37,821 bases of DNA, from positions 1 through 37,821 of the forward strand of contig NZ_JAHMHW010000030.1 of assembly GCF_020169515.1 (NCBI RefSeq), given 5' to 3'. Below, piece after piece: positions 1 to 8,519 of this stretch. The position numbers and the translations under genes are program-made. The notes below the pieces were generated by a model, which worked only from the letters and a program-made list of their open reading frames with translations, did no database searches and had not been told where the DNA came from. The DNA is from Paenibacillus vietnamensis (GTDB lineage: Bacteria > Bacillota > Bacilli > Paenibacillales > Paenibacillaceae). Numbering within the stretch: the first letter of the stretch is position 1; each line of letters begins with the position of its first letter.

Positions 1-2478
1 CGCGCATGCCAGCGCCAGCGCGGCCGCGCCTGCGGCGCCTATCGCGGCGGGCGAAGCCGACGCCGCGCGATCTGCGGCGCTCCGCGCCGCCTGCGCGAGG
101 GCGTCCGCCCCTCGCGCCGCTCCAGAGGCGGCATGCCCGGCCGCCGCCTCGAGCAGGCCCGCGAGGCCGGCGAAGCCAGCCTCGCCAGCCGGCGCGGCTG
201 CGGGCTCGGCCGCGCCAATGTCCCCGCCGTCCGCGGCAGGTCCCGCGGACGCGACGGTTGCGGCGCCGCCGAACCCCGGCGTCGGATCGAACGGCACCCA
301 GCCGGCGCCGGGGAAGTAAACCTCTACCCAGGCATGCGCATCGGAAGCGCGAACCTCATAGCTCACCAGCTCTGCGCCGGCTGTGGCGGAGCCTGCTCCG
401 TTCATCTCTGCCGGCAAGCTTCCCGCGCTTGTTCCGTTCGTCCCTTCCAGCACAATTGCCGTGCCGGTACCCGATCCATTCGTACCTGCCGACATACTTG
501 CCGTACCGGTGCCCGCTCCGTTCTGCACACTTGCCATACTGGTACCTGCTTCGTCCGTAGCCTCCAGCACTGCCGTGCCCGCACCTATTCCTTTCCTTCC
601 CTCCAGCACAATCGCCGTGCCGGTGCCCGCTCCATTCGTTCCTCCCGACATACTTGCCGTACCGGTACCTGCTCCGTCCGTTCCCCCCAGTGCCGTGCCG
701 GGAGCGAAGCCCTTCACCCATCTGGCAGGAATGCCTTGCGAACGCAGTATCACGACCATCGCCGTCGAGAAATGGACGCAATAGCCCTTTCGCTGGTCAA
801 ACAGAAAATAATCGACGAAATCGCTGCCCTCCGGCGGCACCTCGCTGTTTTCCAGCGTGTATTCGTAATTCGTTTCCAAAAACTGCTCGATCGCCTTGAC
901 CTGCTCATAACGGCTGGTCACCCCGCCTCCGGACACCTCCGCGGCCAAAGCGGCTACGCGGGATGGAAGCGAGTCCGGAAGCTGAAGATACGGAGCAAGC
1001 TCCGCATCCGTTAACGACGCAGCTGCGGCCGGCGCCGTCCCTTGCGATTCGTCAGCCGCCGCGCTCTCCTGTCTGGTGTCCAAAGCCCGCAGCTCTGCAG
1101 GCTCGGTTACGGCCAGCGTCGATTCCACCGTGAACCGCTCCACCTTCGCCGCTGTCTCCTGGGCATAAAGGGAGCCGGTCTCCCGGTCAAAAATATAGCT
1201 GCCAAGCTTTCGGCGAGGATCGGATGCGATTAGCTCCGTTACCCGCCCGGACAGCCCCGAGCTGAACAGCGGCATGCCGGCCTCGGGCTCCTGCCAGACA
1301 ACCGTTTGGCGGATGACGGGCCCGTGAAGCAGCGCCGCCTCTGAAGCCGACGTCTCCGCAGCCGTTCCCGCCCCTCTGACGGGGAGGAGCACCCTTGCGC
1401 TGCCGTCGTCGGCCCAGCCTCTCCCGGTATATAGACGCTTCGCGTCTCCGCGCCAATAGGCCTTTACGGGAGAGCTTCCCGTAAATAACACCCGGTTATC
1501 CTTCCTCACGGATGCGCCGAGCTCGCTGTCGTCAAAGCCGTAGCCGGTAAATGCCGTTCCCGCGCGTGCCGTGCCTGCTTGCCCCATGACGGCGGCGCTG
1601 CCGCCGCTGTCTCCGATCTGGCGCATGGCATGCTCGAACCGCTCCGTCATCGAGGCCGTCCAGGCCGCCGGCGGAAGCGAGCTCTCCTTGCCGCTTGCGA
1701 ACAGCAGGCTGCAGCCGATGACCGTCAGAACGATAAAAGCAGCCCCCGACAGCCAGCGCATATCCAGCCGCTTCAGCTTGCCGACGCCTGCGCCCAGCAT
1801 CCTTTGAACGCGGGGGACGGACACGACCGCTCCGAGCAGCAGCCCTTCGGCCGCCGTCCGCAGCAAGCCGTTCATGATGTCGAGTCCAAGCCATATATGC
1901 AGCATCAGCAAATAACCGGCCGTCAGGCCTGCCAGGCCAAGCGCGGTCTGGCGCATCCACAGCAAAGTCTGCAGCGCCGGGGCCAGCATCGACCAGCCGA
2001 TGAACAGCAGCATCGTCCTCAGCTCGCCCGACATCGCCCAAAGGCCGTTATCCATCATAAGAAGCAGATGATCCCGCAGCAGCCCCGGAAAATCGATGAG
2101 CCACTGCAGGCTGCTTTGCTCCGAGCCCTTGTACAGCCACATCAGGCTGAGCAGGCAGAGCAGAGCATTCATGGAAATCGTCACCGCCATCGGCATCCGG
2201 AACAAACCAAGCGCCAAAATGCAGCCGATGACCAGCAACAGAGGTCCCGGATGGTAGATGACCGACCATTCGCCGGCATCCGTCCACGGGAGCAGCCACT
2301 CGGCCAGAAGCCCGAACAATAGAACGCTTGTCACCAAACGGTACGCCAGCGTCTCCTCCGGCCCTTCCCCATCCTGCATGCCGGTCAGGTTTACCCCGCC
2401 TGCTCCGGGTCCTTTGCCCGGCCGCAATCCGGGTCCCGTATTCCCCGTCACGCCGCCTTTGTCCTTATGCATAGGCAT
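1..2478 (-). CDS. Membrane transglutaminase-like protein (TgpA/DUF3488 type), truncated by window edge
   Basis: The frame is open from 2478 to the window edge without a stop, so the C-terminus is missing. The N-terminal third holds about five or six hydrophobic membrane segments, as in TgpA-like proteins. An extracytoplasmic transglutaminase-core domain follows: the likely catalytic triad is Cys567 (motif GYCVHFSTAM), His715 (SDAHAWVEVYF) and Asp731 (WVPFDPTP). His-to-Asp spacing is normal (16), but Cys-to-His spacing is 148 instead of roughly 45, because residues ~596-701 are a repeat of Gly/Thr/Ala units. An Ala-rich linker after the domain leads into what looks like the next membrane segment at the edge. 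Three in-frame ATGs lie at 2484, 2478 and 2472; 2478 is chosen because it is 8 nt from the AGGAGG at 2487-2492. It overlaps the end of the DUF58 gene by 14 bp, as in the common moxR-DUF58-transglutaminase operon. The substrate is unknown. Confidence 0.9.
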   Translation of the reverse strand, partial: MPMHKDKGGVTGNTGPGLRPGKGPGAGGVNLTGMQDGEGPEETLAYRLVTSVLLFGLLAEWLLPWTDAGEWSVIYHPGPLLLVIGCILALGLFRMPMAVTISMNALLCLLSLMWLYKGSEQSSLQWLIDFPGLLRDHLLLMMDNGLWAMSGELRTMLLFIGWSMLAPALQTLLWMRQTALGLAGLTAGYLLMLHIWLGLDIMNGLLRTAAEGLLLGAVVSVPRVQRMLGAGVGKLKRLDMRWLSGAAFIVLTVIGCSLLFASGKESSLPPAAWTASMTERFEHAMRQIGDSGGSAAVMGQAGTARAGTAFTGYGFDDSELGASVRKDNRVLFTGSSPVKAYWRGDAKRLYTGRGWADDGSARVLLPVRGAGTAAETSASEAALLHGPVIRQTVVWQEPEAGMPLFSSGLSGRVTELIASDPRRKLGSYIFDRETGSLYAQETAAKVERFTVESTLAVTEPAELRALDTRQESAAADESQGTAPAAAASLTDAELAPYLQLPDSLPSRVAALAAEVSGGGVTSRYEQVKAIEQFLETNYEYTLENSEVPPEGSDFVDYFLFDQRKGYCVHFSTAMVVILRSQGIPARWVKGFAPGTALGGTDGAGTGTASMSGGTNGAGTGTAIVLEGRKGIGAGTAVLEATDEAGTSMASVQNGAGTGTASMSAGTNGSGTGTAIVLEGTNGTSAGSLPAEMNGAGSATAGAELVSYEVRASDAHAWVEVYFPGAGWVPFDPTPGFGGAATVASAGPAADGGDIGAAEPAAAPAGEAGFAGLAGLLEAAAGHAASGAARGADALAQAARSAADRAASASPAAIGAAGAAALALACA
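376..693 (-). repeat. In-frame Gly/Thr/Ala repeat insert inside the transglutaminase domain
   Basis: About 106 codons of degenerate 12-14-residue units built on GAGTGTA alternate SMS- and IVLE-type tails. A higher-order 78-bp duplication is visible: 675-598 and 519-442 encode 26-residue blocks that differ at only two positions. GGTACC/GGCACC motifs recur through it. The reading frame stays intact, so the repeat is translated. Confidence 0.85.
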
Positions 2479-3943
2479 GTGCATCGCCTCCTTCCTCTGC
2501 GTACGGAGCGTCCCCCATGCCTGCCGGCACGTGCAGCCACGTAACCTTGACGCCTCCGGCCTCCAGCCATTTTCGCTGTTCGCTCATGGCAAAGGTGGGG
2601 ACGGTGCTGCGGACAACGATGAACAGCTCCAGCCGGCAGCCTCTCTCGGCCGCGTAACCCGCAAGCTCGCCCCAGTTCCGTCCGCCTCTCCAATCCGCGG
2701 TAAAAACAAGAACGGTGCCTCCCCGCGCCAAGGCATAACCCGACTTCATCAGGCTTCCCGCCAAGGAGCCCTTCCCGTCCGCTTGCAGCACGGCCAGCTT
2801 GCGCAGCAAATCCGATGTGCGCTCCCGCATGCTTTCACGGATACCATCAGGCATACCGGTCATTTCATCCCCCGTCAGCAGCGTCACCCTGCCGCCCAGC
2901 GATGCAGCTTGCAGGACGGCATGAGCGGCCCAGCCGGCGCATGCGTCGAACAGGCGGTCATCCTGCCCGTACGCGGCGGCACTTGAATCAACCGCTATAA
3001 ACGCCGGATAGGGCAGCTCTGGCGTGTGGAGCTTCGTATGCAGCCCGCGGCCCTTGGCAGCCGTGCGCCAATCGAGATGCCGCAGCGAATCCCCTTCCCG
3101 GTAGGGGCGGCTCTCCGGCCCGATTCCCGCGGCCCTGACAGCTGAGGCAATCTCCTCTCTTCCGGCCTCGCCCCGCAAATCCGCAGCCGGACCGGCCTGG
3201 CTCGAGCTGACAGGCTCAACTCCAGCTCCGTGCTCGATTGCCTCTGGCGCAGCAGTTCCGCGCAGCCCCGGCAAAACGATAAAACCGGCCTGGCTGTCTA
3301 TGCTTTTCCGAATGGCCGTCAACCCGAGCCAATCGCCCACTGTCACCGTCGTCGGGCCGCAAATATGATCCCCGCGCCGCAAATGGTGCAGCTTGTACGT
3401 GACGCCGATTTCCTTCCGCAGCGCCGCCGCCCATACGGCCCGGAACGGAATGACGGGTGCGGAGGCGGCGGTCAGGTTGCGCGTCTCGTCCTGCAAAGCG
3501 ATCCAGACAAGCGGCACCGCAAAAGGCCGCCTTATCGTATAACGAATCTCCAGCCGCTCTCCGTCATTCGTATCCTCCTGCGGCATGACCCGCGTGGCAG
3601 TCAAGCCGGCGGCCGCAATAAGCGGAGCCAGGCCGCTCACGGCAATAATTCCGGCGAGCAGCGCGGCCAAAAACCATTCCACGGCGCCGCCGCGGACTAC
3701 GACGGCACCCAGACTACAGATCCATCCGGCTATAATCACCGTCCAGGCCGCCCACCTCGTCCTGTATTTCCTTTCGGATTCGCGTTCCTTATCTTCGCCG
3801 CTCCTGGGTTTCACTTGGACGCCGCTGCGCCCCTTCCCCGTCAGACCCTCCGCCCGGGCACCAGGCATGACCGCCGCAGCCGCCCCCTGGCTCTCGGCCG
3901 CAACGTCCTGCAGCCGGGTTTCCTCTTGTCCGTAAACGCTCAT
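2465..3943 (-). CDS. DUF58 domain-containing protein
   Basis: This 492-residue protein belongs to the DUF58 family, which is almost always encoded between a MoxR ATPase and a transglutaminase-like protein, as here. Two hydrophobic segments near residues 50-95 anchor it in the membrane. The DUF58 signature lies mid-protein: a GPESRPYREGD run followed by SLRHLDWRTAAKGRGLHTK. The C-terminal half resembles a von Willebrand A-like fold (AFIAVDSSAA strand). The ATG at 3943 overlaps the moxR stop by 4 bp (ATGA), which decides the start over an upstream in-frame ATG at 3994 inside moxR. The family is thought to work with MoxR in envelope assembly or stress functions; its biochemical role is not established. 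Confidence 0.9.
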   Translation of the reverse strand: MSVYGQEETRLQDVAAESQGAAAAVMPGARAEGLTGKGRSGVQVKPRSGEDKERESERKYRTRWAAWTVIIAGWICSLGAVVVRGGAVEWFLAALLAGIIAVSGLAPLIAAAGLTATRVMPQEDTNDGERLEIRYTIRRPFAVPLVWIALQDETRNLTAASAPVIPFRAVWAAALRKEIGVTYKLHHLRRGDHICGPTTVTVGDWLGLTAIRKSIDSQAGFIVLPGLRGTAAPEAIEHGAGVEPVSSSQAGPAADLRGEAGREEIASAVRAAGIGPESRPYREGDSLRHLDWRTAAKGRGLHTKLHTPELPYPAFIAVDSSAAAYGQDDRLFDACAGWAAHAVLQAASLGGRVTLLTGDEMTGMPDGIRESMRERTSDLLRKLAVLQADGKGSLAGSLMKSGYALARGGTVLVFTADWRGGRNWGELAGYAAERGCRLELFIVVRSTVPTFAMSEQRKWLEAGGVKVTWLHVPAGMGDAPYAEEGGDAHAYA

Positions 3944-4971
3944 CTTCGTTTCCCGCTTCCAAAGCCGCTTCCCGCCGCCGCAGGCAGCGGGCATTCCCGG
4001 ATCGTGCGGCGGATGACGGCAGCGGCGTCTTCCCCCGCCGCCGCTGCGCCGTAACGGAGGGATAAGCGGTGCGACAGCACCGCTTCAGCCGTCAGCAGCA
4101 GATCATCCGGCACTGCGTAGCCGCGCCCTTCCATATAGGCGTTCGCCTGAGCGGCGCGCAGCCAATCGCGCAGCGCCCGGGGGCTGAGCCCAAGGACGAC
4201 GCCTGACGCACGGCGGGTTGCATCCGCTACCTGGACCATATAATCCAGCAAGGCGGGATGCATATGCGTCTGTCTGGCCTCCGCCTGCATCTGCAGCCAC
4301 TCCTCCGTTGCAATGACCGGGCGCAGCCGCTCCGGCTCGACCCTGCTGCCGCCTGCGTACTGCTCAAGCATCCGCTTCTCCTCGGCCGAGCCGGGATAAC
4401 CGACAGTGAGACGCATCATGAACCGGTCCAGCTGCGCCTCCGGCAGCGTATTTGTGCCTTCGAAGCTGAGCGGATTTTGCGTCGCAATCAGCATGAAGGG
4501 CACCGGCAGCTTGCGCGTTTTGCCCTCGACCGTCACTCGCCGCTCCTCCATCGCTTCCAGCAGGGCGGATTGCGTGCGCGGCGATGTGCGGTTGATTTCG
4601 TCGGCCAGCACGACGTTGCCCATAATCGGCCCGGGACGGTAGACGAGCTCGCCGGATCTCGAATCGAGCACGACTCCTCCCACGATATCCGCAGGCAGCA
4701 TGTCGGACGTGAACTGTATTCTTTTGAACTCGCCGCCCACCGCCCTTGCGAACGCCTGCGCCAGCAGCGTCTTGCCGACGCCCGGCACGTCCTCCAGCAG
4801 CACATGGCCTCCCGCAAGCATCGAGATTAACGTATTTTTAATCACCTGCTGCTTGCCCAGCAGCACGCTCTCTACTTTGACCAGCAATCTGTGCAGCAGC
4901 ACCTGAGGCGCTTCCGGCCAATGGCCGAAGCGGTCCTCCTTCACGTCCTCGGAAAATTGGGGAGAAATCAT
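3940..4971 (-). CDS. MoxR-family AAA+ ATPase
   Basis: A 343-residue MoxR ATPase of the usual length. Walker A GVGKT is at residues 64-68, Walker B VVLADEIN ends at residue 127 with Asp124-Glu125, and the sensor-1 motif ATQNP follows. The C-terminal lid domain includes the SPRALRDWLRAAQA segment typical of the family. MoxR proteins act as chaperone-like ATPases, often assembling or activating proteins with VWA domains, here probably the DUF58 protein whose start overlaps this stop. The ATG at 4971 is preceded by GGAGGCGAAGGA. An AT-rich 10-bp inverted repeat (4987-5014) ends exactly at the ribosome binding site. Confidence 0.93.
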   Translation of the reverse strand: MISPQFSEDVKEDRFGHWPEAPQVLLHRLLVKVESVLLGKQQVIKNTLISMLAGGHVLLEDVPGVGKTLLAQAFARAVGGEFKRIQFTSDMLPADIVGGVVLDSRSGELVYRPGPIMGNVVLADEINRTSPRTQSALLEAMEERRVTVEGKTRKLPVPFMLIATQNPLSFEGTNTLPEAQLDRFMMRLTVGYPGSAEEKRMLEQYAGGSRVEPERLRPVIATEEWLQMQAEARQTHMHPALLDYMVQVADATRRASGVVLGLSPRALRDWLRAAQANAYMEGRGYAVPDDLLLTAEAVLSHRLSLRYGAAAAGEDAAAVIRRTIRECPLPAAAGSGFGSGKRR

Positions 4972-4986
4972 AGCGTCCTTCGCCTC

Positions 4987-5014
4987 CTGAAAAATAAATC
5001 TATCTATTTTTCAG
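4987..5014 (-). promoter_or_regulatory. Perfect 10-bp inverted repeat abutting the moxR ribosome binding site
   Basis: The arms CTGAAAAATA (4987-4996) and TATTTTTCAG (5005-5014) are perfectly complementary around an 8-nt loop. In the moxR direction the last arm bases run straight into the GGAGG of the moxR ribosome binding site. It could be an operator or a weak hairpin that masks the ribosome binding site. No U-run makes it a convincing terminator. Confidence 0.35.
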
Positions 5015-5058
5015 TTTCCCCAGATTTTCTCTATTTAGACCTGCTAGAATCGGCCCTT

Positions 5059-6474
5059 CTATTGTGCGGCAATCCAAATCTCGCGCTGCTTGTCACCCAA
5101 AACATATTTCTCTATCGAAAATCCGAGCTGCTCCATGGTCGATCTGACCGGAACGGCAAAACGGTCTACCTCCTCCCGGGCCGATGCGTCTTCCGCATCA
5201 AGCAGCCATACCGCGTGCCGGTCGTTTAATTTCGCTTCGATCCTGCCCTCCCGGGCATCTGCCGTCACGGTTCCGCCCGCCAGCTCCATCAGCTTCGTCA
5301 GCCGCACCTCCGTCACGCCTTTGCCCAGGCTGTATGTCCCGGACTCCAGCTCCAGCTTGCCGTCTCCCAAATGCAGCACGAGCTTCGGCTCAGGCGGCTG
5401 CTTCTGTCCGACTGGCTTAGAAGGCTTCGGTGTCCCCTTCGGCGCTTCCGCCTCCGCTGCGGTCTGTCCGGCCTGCTTGGTTAACGAGTTCGCGAAGCGG
5501 ACCAGCTCCGTTTTTTCCGCGCGCGTCACCTTCGCCCGGGTCCATTTCGGCTTGACGGCCATCCGGAACCGGATCGGCTCCACCCGCTCCGTCAACGGGG
5601 CAAAAGTGTAGCCCTTCGCTTTGTAATAGTTGATGATAGCAGGCAAAGCCTTGACCGAAGCCTCGTGTCCGGTACTGTCATGCAGCAGCACGACCAGCTT
5701 GTCCGCGAGCTTGGACCCTTTTACCGTTGCGATAATTTCGGAGACCGGCACGCCGGTCCGCTTCGAATCGCCGCTGTCCACGTTCCAGTCATGCACCAGG
5801 TAGCCCGCCTCCGCCAGCGCGTCGAAATAGCCTTGATCGAAATTGCCGTATGTCCCGCCCGGAGCCCGAAGGAGCCGCGTTCGAACCCCCGTCGTTTTGA
5901 AAATCAGCTCGTCGGTTTTCATCACCTGATCCGCAAACTCGCCGAAGCTGCCGTAAATCTCCGCATATTTGTGGTTATACGTATGGTTGCCGATCGAATG
6001 CCCTTCCCGCACGATTCTCTTCGTCAGCGCCGGCTGCTGCTTCACATGCTCGCCCAACACAAAGAAAGTCGCAGCAATGCCCTCCCGCTTCAAAAGATCA
6101 AGCACCTCGCCGGTATTGCGGCTGGGTCCGTCGTCGAACGTCAAATAAACGGTTTTCCCGTTCCCGGACGCCTGCTCCGTCCTCTTCTGCGGTTTGTCCT
6201 CATCCGGCCCAGCCGATGCAGCCGCCGACGCGTACTGCGTCCGCGCCGCTCCGCCTGAGCCTTCCGACGCCGCCAAGGCAGGCTCTGCGAGCAGCAGCTT
6301 GGCATCATAGGCTGACAATGCCGTTACGGCCAACTGATTTTGCCGCACCTGAGCCGTCTCCCCGGCCGCTTCCCCCAAATAACCGGCGTACCCGCCCCCT
6401 GGCTCGAATAAGCCGAACCATACCGCCAACGCACATATTGCCGCCCGCATTACCCGCCGCATCCGTTCCGTCAC
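5059..6474 (-). CDS. Polysaccharide deacetylase (NodB) with C-terminal copper-amine-oxidase-like stalk domain
   Basis: A 471-residue exported CE4-family deacetylase, likely acting on peptidoglycan or another N-acetylated wall glycan. The N-terminus has a basic start and hydrophobic stretch (residues ~8-22) consistent with a signal peptide or anchor. The NodB domain starts at ~108: TFDDGPS at 112-118 supplies the catalytic base and metal Asp, HTYNH at 164-168 supplies the two metal His, and RAPGGTYG and VVLLHDSTG are the later motifs. After residue ~360 the sequence resembles the copper amine oxidase N-terminal (Cu_amine_oxidN1) domain often fused to Paenibacillus surface proteins. The start is GTG at 6474, with GGAGGT 8 nt upstream. 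It lies upstream of moxR in the same direction, 87 bp away, and may be co-transcribed with it. Confidence 0.9.
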   Translation of the reverse strand: MTERMRRVMRAAICALAVWFGLFEPGGGYAGYLGEAAGETAQVRQNQLAVTALSAYDAKLLLAEPALAASEGSGGAARTQYASAAASAGPDEDKPQKRTEQASGNGKTVYLTFDDGPSRNTGEVLDLLKREGIAATFFVLGEHVKQQPALTKRIVREGHSIGNHTYNHKYAEIYGSFGEFADQVMKTDELIFKTTGVRTRLLRAPGGTYGNFDQGYFDALAEAGYLVHDWNVDSGDSKRTGVPVSEIIATVKGSKLADKLVVLLHDSTGHEASVKALPAIINYYKAKGYTFAPLTERVEPIRFRMAVKPKWTRAKVTRAEKTELVRFANSLTKQAGQTAAEAEAPKGTPKPSKPVGQKQPPEPKLVLHLGDGKLELESGTYSLGKGVTEVRLTKLMELAGGTVTADAREGRIEAKLNDRHAVWLLDAEDASAREEVDRFAVPVRSTMEQLGFSIEKYVLGDKQREIWIAAQ

Positions 6475-6512
6475 CCTGTTCTACCTCCGATCGAAATCTC
6501 TCGTTTTCTGGT

Positions 6513-6540
6513 AGAGTATATGAGCGTATTCGCTAGTCAA
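6513..6540 (-). promoter_or_regulatory. Candidate sigma-A promoter of the deacetylase gene
   Basis: On the minus strand, TTGACT (6540-6535) is followed after 16 bp by TACTCT (6518-6513). The match is moderate. It lies about 40 bp upstream of the GTG start. Confidence 0.4.
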
Positions 6541-6886
6541 TAACTGCCCCGGTAAAATATGGTCTATAGCCGGGTAGACTGACCACAGTAAATGCGGCCT
6601 TAGAATGTCGTTGCGGGCATCCAACTAACTTGCAGGTTCATGCAGAAGCTTGCCCGCGCTAATGAACCTCAAAGCCTCTATATGGGTGATTTGTCCACCT
6701 TTTCAATCCTAATAAACTCCACCATCGTTATTAGGGTGTATAACCGTCCATCATCTCTGATTTTTCGGCGATAACATCTTCTGAGTTCTTTAGAAATCAA
6801 AACCGGTCAATTGGGCACAAATAACGATGCCTGTGTTCGTTACCTCTGCACACGTCCCTCGGAAACCAGCATTCTTCAAAAAGCAC
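6541..6886. other. Gene-free stretch with two hairpins
   Basis: No credible coding region lies between the deacetylase promoter and the metQ terminator. Two perfect inverted repeats are visible: GGTTCAT/ATGAACC (6635-6641 and 6662-6668) and CCTAATAA/TTATTAGG (6708-6715 and 6728-6735). Neither matches an RNA family I recognise. Confidence 0.5.
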
Positions 6887-6926
6887 AAAAAAAAGCGTCC
6901 CCGCCGTCATGGCAGGGACGCTTTTT
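6887..6926 (-). terminator. Rho-independent terminator of metNIQ
   Basis: A strong hairpin (AAAAAGCGTCCC arm, 5-nt loop, one mismatch) is followed by eight T on the minus strand, directly after the metQ stop. The plus strand also carries a T-run, so it could work in both directions. Confidence 0.9.
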
Positions 6927-6932
6927 ATTCAC

Positions 6933-7790
6933 TTAAAACGCGGCGACAATCGCGCCTTTGTATTTATCCTCGATGAACTTCTTCACTTCCGGCGTACGGA
7001 GCGCGGCAGCCAGCTTCTGCATCGCCTCGGAATCCTTGTTGTCCGGACGGGATACAAGGATGTTCACGTAAGGCGAATCGGAGCCTTCGATAAACAGCGC
7101 GTCCGTCGTCGGAACCAGATCCGCTTCAAGCGCGTAGTTGGTGTTGATCAGCGCCAGATCGACCTCGTCCAGCACCCGCGGCAGCGTCGCCGCTTCCACC
7201 TCGGTAATTTCCAGCTTCTTCGGATTCTCCACAATGTCCGCAACCGTGCCGTTAACGCCTACTCCCTCTTTCAGGGTGATCAGGCCGTTAGCCGCCATAA
7301 GCGCCAGTGCGCGGCCGCCGTTCGACGGATCGTTCGGAATGACAACTTTTGCTTTCTCTTTCAGCTCTTCGGTCTTTTTGATTTTTTTCGAATAAGCGCC
7401 GAACGGTTCGATATGCACGCCGGCTACGCTTACCAGATCATAACCCTTGTCTTTGTTGAACTGCTCGAGGTAAGGCATGTGCTGGAAAAAGTTAGCGTCG
7501 ATCTGCTTCTCATACAGCTGAGTGTTCGGCTGCACGTAGTCGTTGAACTCGATAATCTCAAGCTTAACGCCCTGCTCCTCCAGCTTCGGCTTCACAAATT
7601 CCAAAATCTCCGCATGCGGAACCGGCGAAGCGCCTACCTTCAGCGTGACCACGGCCGGAGTCTGCTCACCCGCTCCTTGATTCGAATCGCCTGCATTCGC
7701 GCCGTTATTGCCGGCATTCTTGTTTTGTCCGCAAGCCGCGAGTGCTGCCATCAGCAGCATGGCAATCAGTACATAGCTTATTTTTTTCAT
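6933..7790 (-). CDS. metQ: Methionine ABC transporter substrate-binding lipoprotein MetQ
   Basis: A 285-residue NlpA/MetQ-family lipoprotein that captures methionine outside the cell for the MetNI importer. The signal peptide ends in the lipobox LAAC, with the lipidated Cys at residue 20, followed by a polar Asn/Gly linker. The mature part matches the family: VGASPVPHAEILEFVKP, FNDYVQPNTQLYEKQIDANFF (split here only by reading), HMPYLEQFN and IPNDPSNGGRAL. The ATG at 7790 is chosen over one at 7805 because GGAGG sits 8 nt upstream of it. It is last in the metN-metI-metQ operon, 66 bp after metI, and is followed at once by a strong terminator. Confidence 0.95.
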   Translation of the reverse strand: MKKISYVLIAMLLMAALAACGQNKNAGNNGANAGDSNQGAGEQTPAVVTLKVGASPVPHAEILEFVKPKLEEQGVKLEIIEFNDYVQPNTQLYEKQIDANFFQHMPYLEQFNKDKGYDLVSVAGVHIEPFGAYSKKIKKTEELKEKAKVVIPNDPSNGGRALALMAANGLITLKEGVGVNGTVADIVENPKKLEITEVEAATLPRVLDEVDLALINTNYALEADLVPTTDALFIEGSDSPYVNILVSRPDNKDSEAMQKLAAALRTPEVKKFIEDKYKGAIVAAF

Positions 7791-7856
7791 GTTTGTTTCC
7801 TCCATCCCTATACTTTCAATCTGTTTGTAAATTTACTCGCCGGCGGATAACCAGCT

Positions 7857-8519
7857 TTATTTCCTGCTGTAACGTCTGACCAGCGCGTCGCCGGCGGTCT
7901 GAAGCACCTGAACGAGCACGATCAGAAGCGCGACGGTTACGAGCATCACGTCGGTCTGGAATCTCTGGTAGCCGTAGCGCAGAGCCAAATCGCCGAGCCC
8001 GCCGCCGCCTATGACGCCGGACATCGCCGTATACGACACCAGCGTTACCGCCGTAATCGTGACGGCCGCCAGCAGGCCCGGGCTCGATTCTTTCAACAGT
8101 ACGCGCCGCACGATATCCCAGTTCGACGCTCCCATTGCCTGAGCCGCTTCGACGACCCCGCGGTCGACCTCGCGCAGCGACGTTTCGACCAGCCTGGCGA
8201 AGAACGGCGTCGCCGCCGCGACGAGCGGCGGAATCGAGCCTTCCACGCCGAGGGTCGTTCCCGTCAGCATTTTGGTCACCGGCATGATCAGAATCATCAG
8301 AATGACGAACGGTACCGACCGCAGCACGTTGACGATAAAGGAAAGCACCGCATATACGACCGGCTGTTCAAGCAGCTGCCTGCGCGACGTAAGAAAAAGG
8401 ATAATGCCGAGCATTAACCCGAGTATGATCGTGAACAGCAGCGAAGCCGCCATCATGTACAGCGTATCCTTCGTCGCGTCCCATATTTCCGGCCAGCGGA
8501 CATTCTCGAAGCTCATCAT
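7857..8519 (-). CDS. metI: Methionine ABC transporter permease MetI
   Basis: A 220-residue inner-membrane permease with five hydrophobic segments, the usual size for MetI. The EAA-type coupling loop to the ATPase is visible as GVVEAAQAMGASNWDIVRRVLLKE around residues 125-148. It forms the channel for methionine uptake with MetN. The start overlaps the metN stop (ATGA at 8516-8519), so translation is probably coupled; a second in-frame ATG follows at once. Confidence 0.95.
   Translation of the reverse strand: MMSFENVRWPEIWDATKDTLYMMAASLLFTIILGLMLGIILFLTSRRQLLEQPVVYAVLSFIVNVLRSVPFVILMILIMPVTKMLTGTTLGVEGSIPPLVAAATPFFARLVETSLREVDRGVVEAAQAMGASNWDIVRRVLLKESSPGLLAAVTITAVTLVSYTAMSGVIGGGGLGDLALRYGYQRFQTDVMLVTVALLIVLVQVLQTAGDALVRRYSRK

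Noticed and set aside
133..1014. Plus-strand open frames over the transglutaminase repeat
   Set aside because: They exist because the GC-rich repeat lacks stops in several frames. The minus frame carries the transglutaminase motifs on both sides of the repeat.
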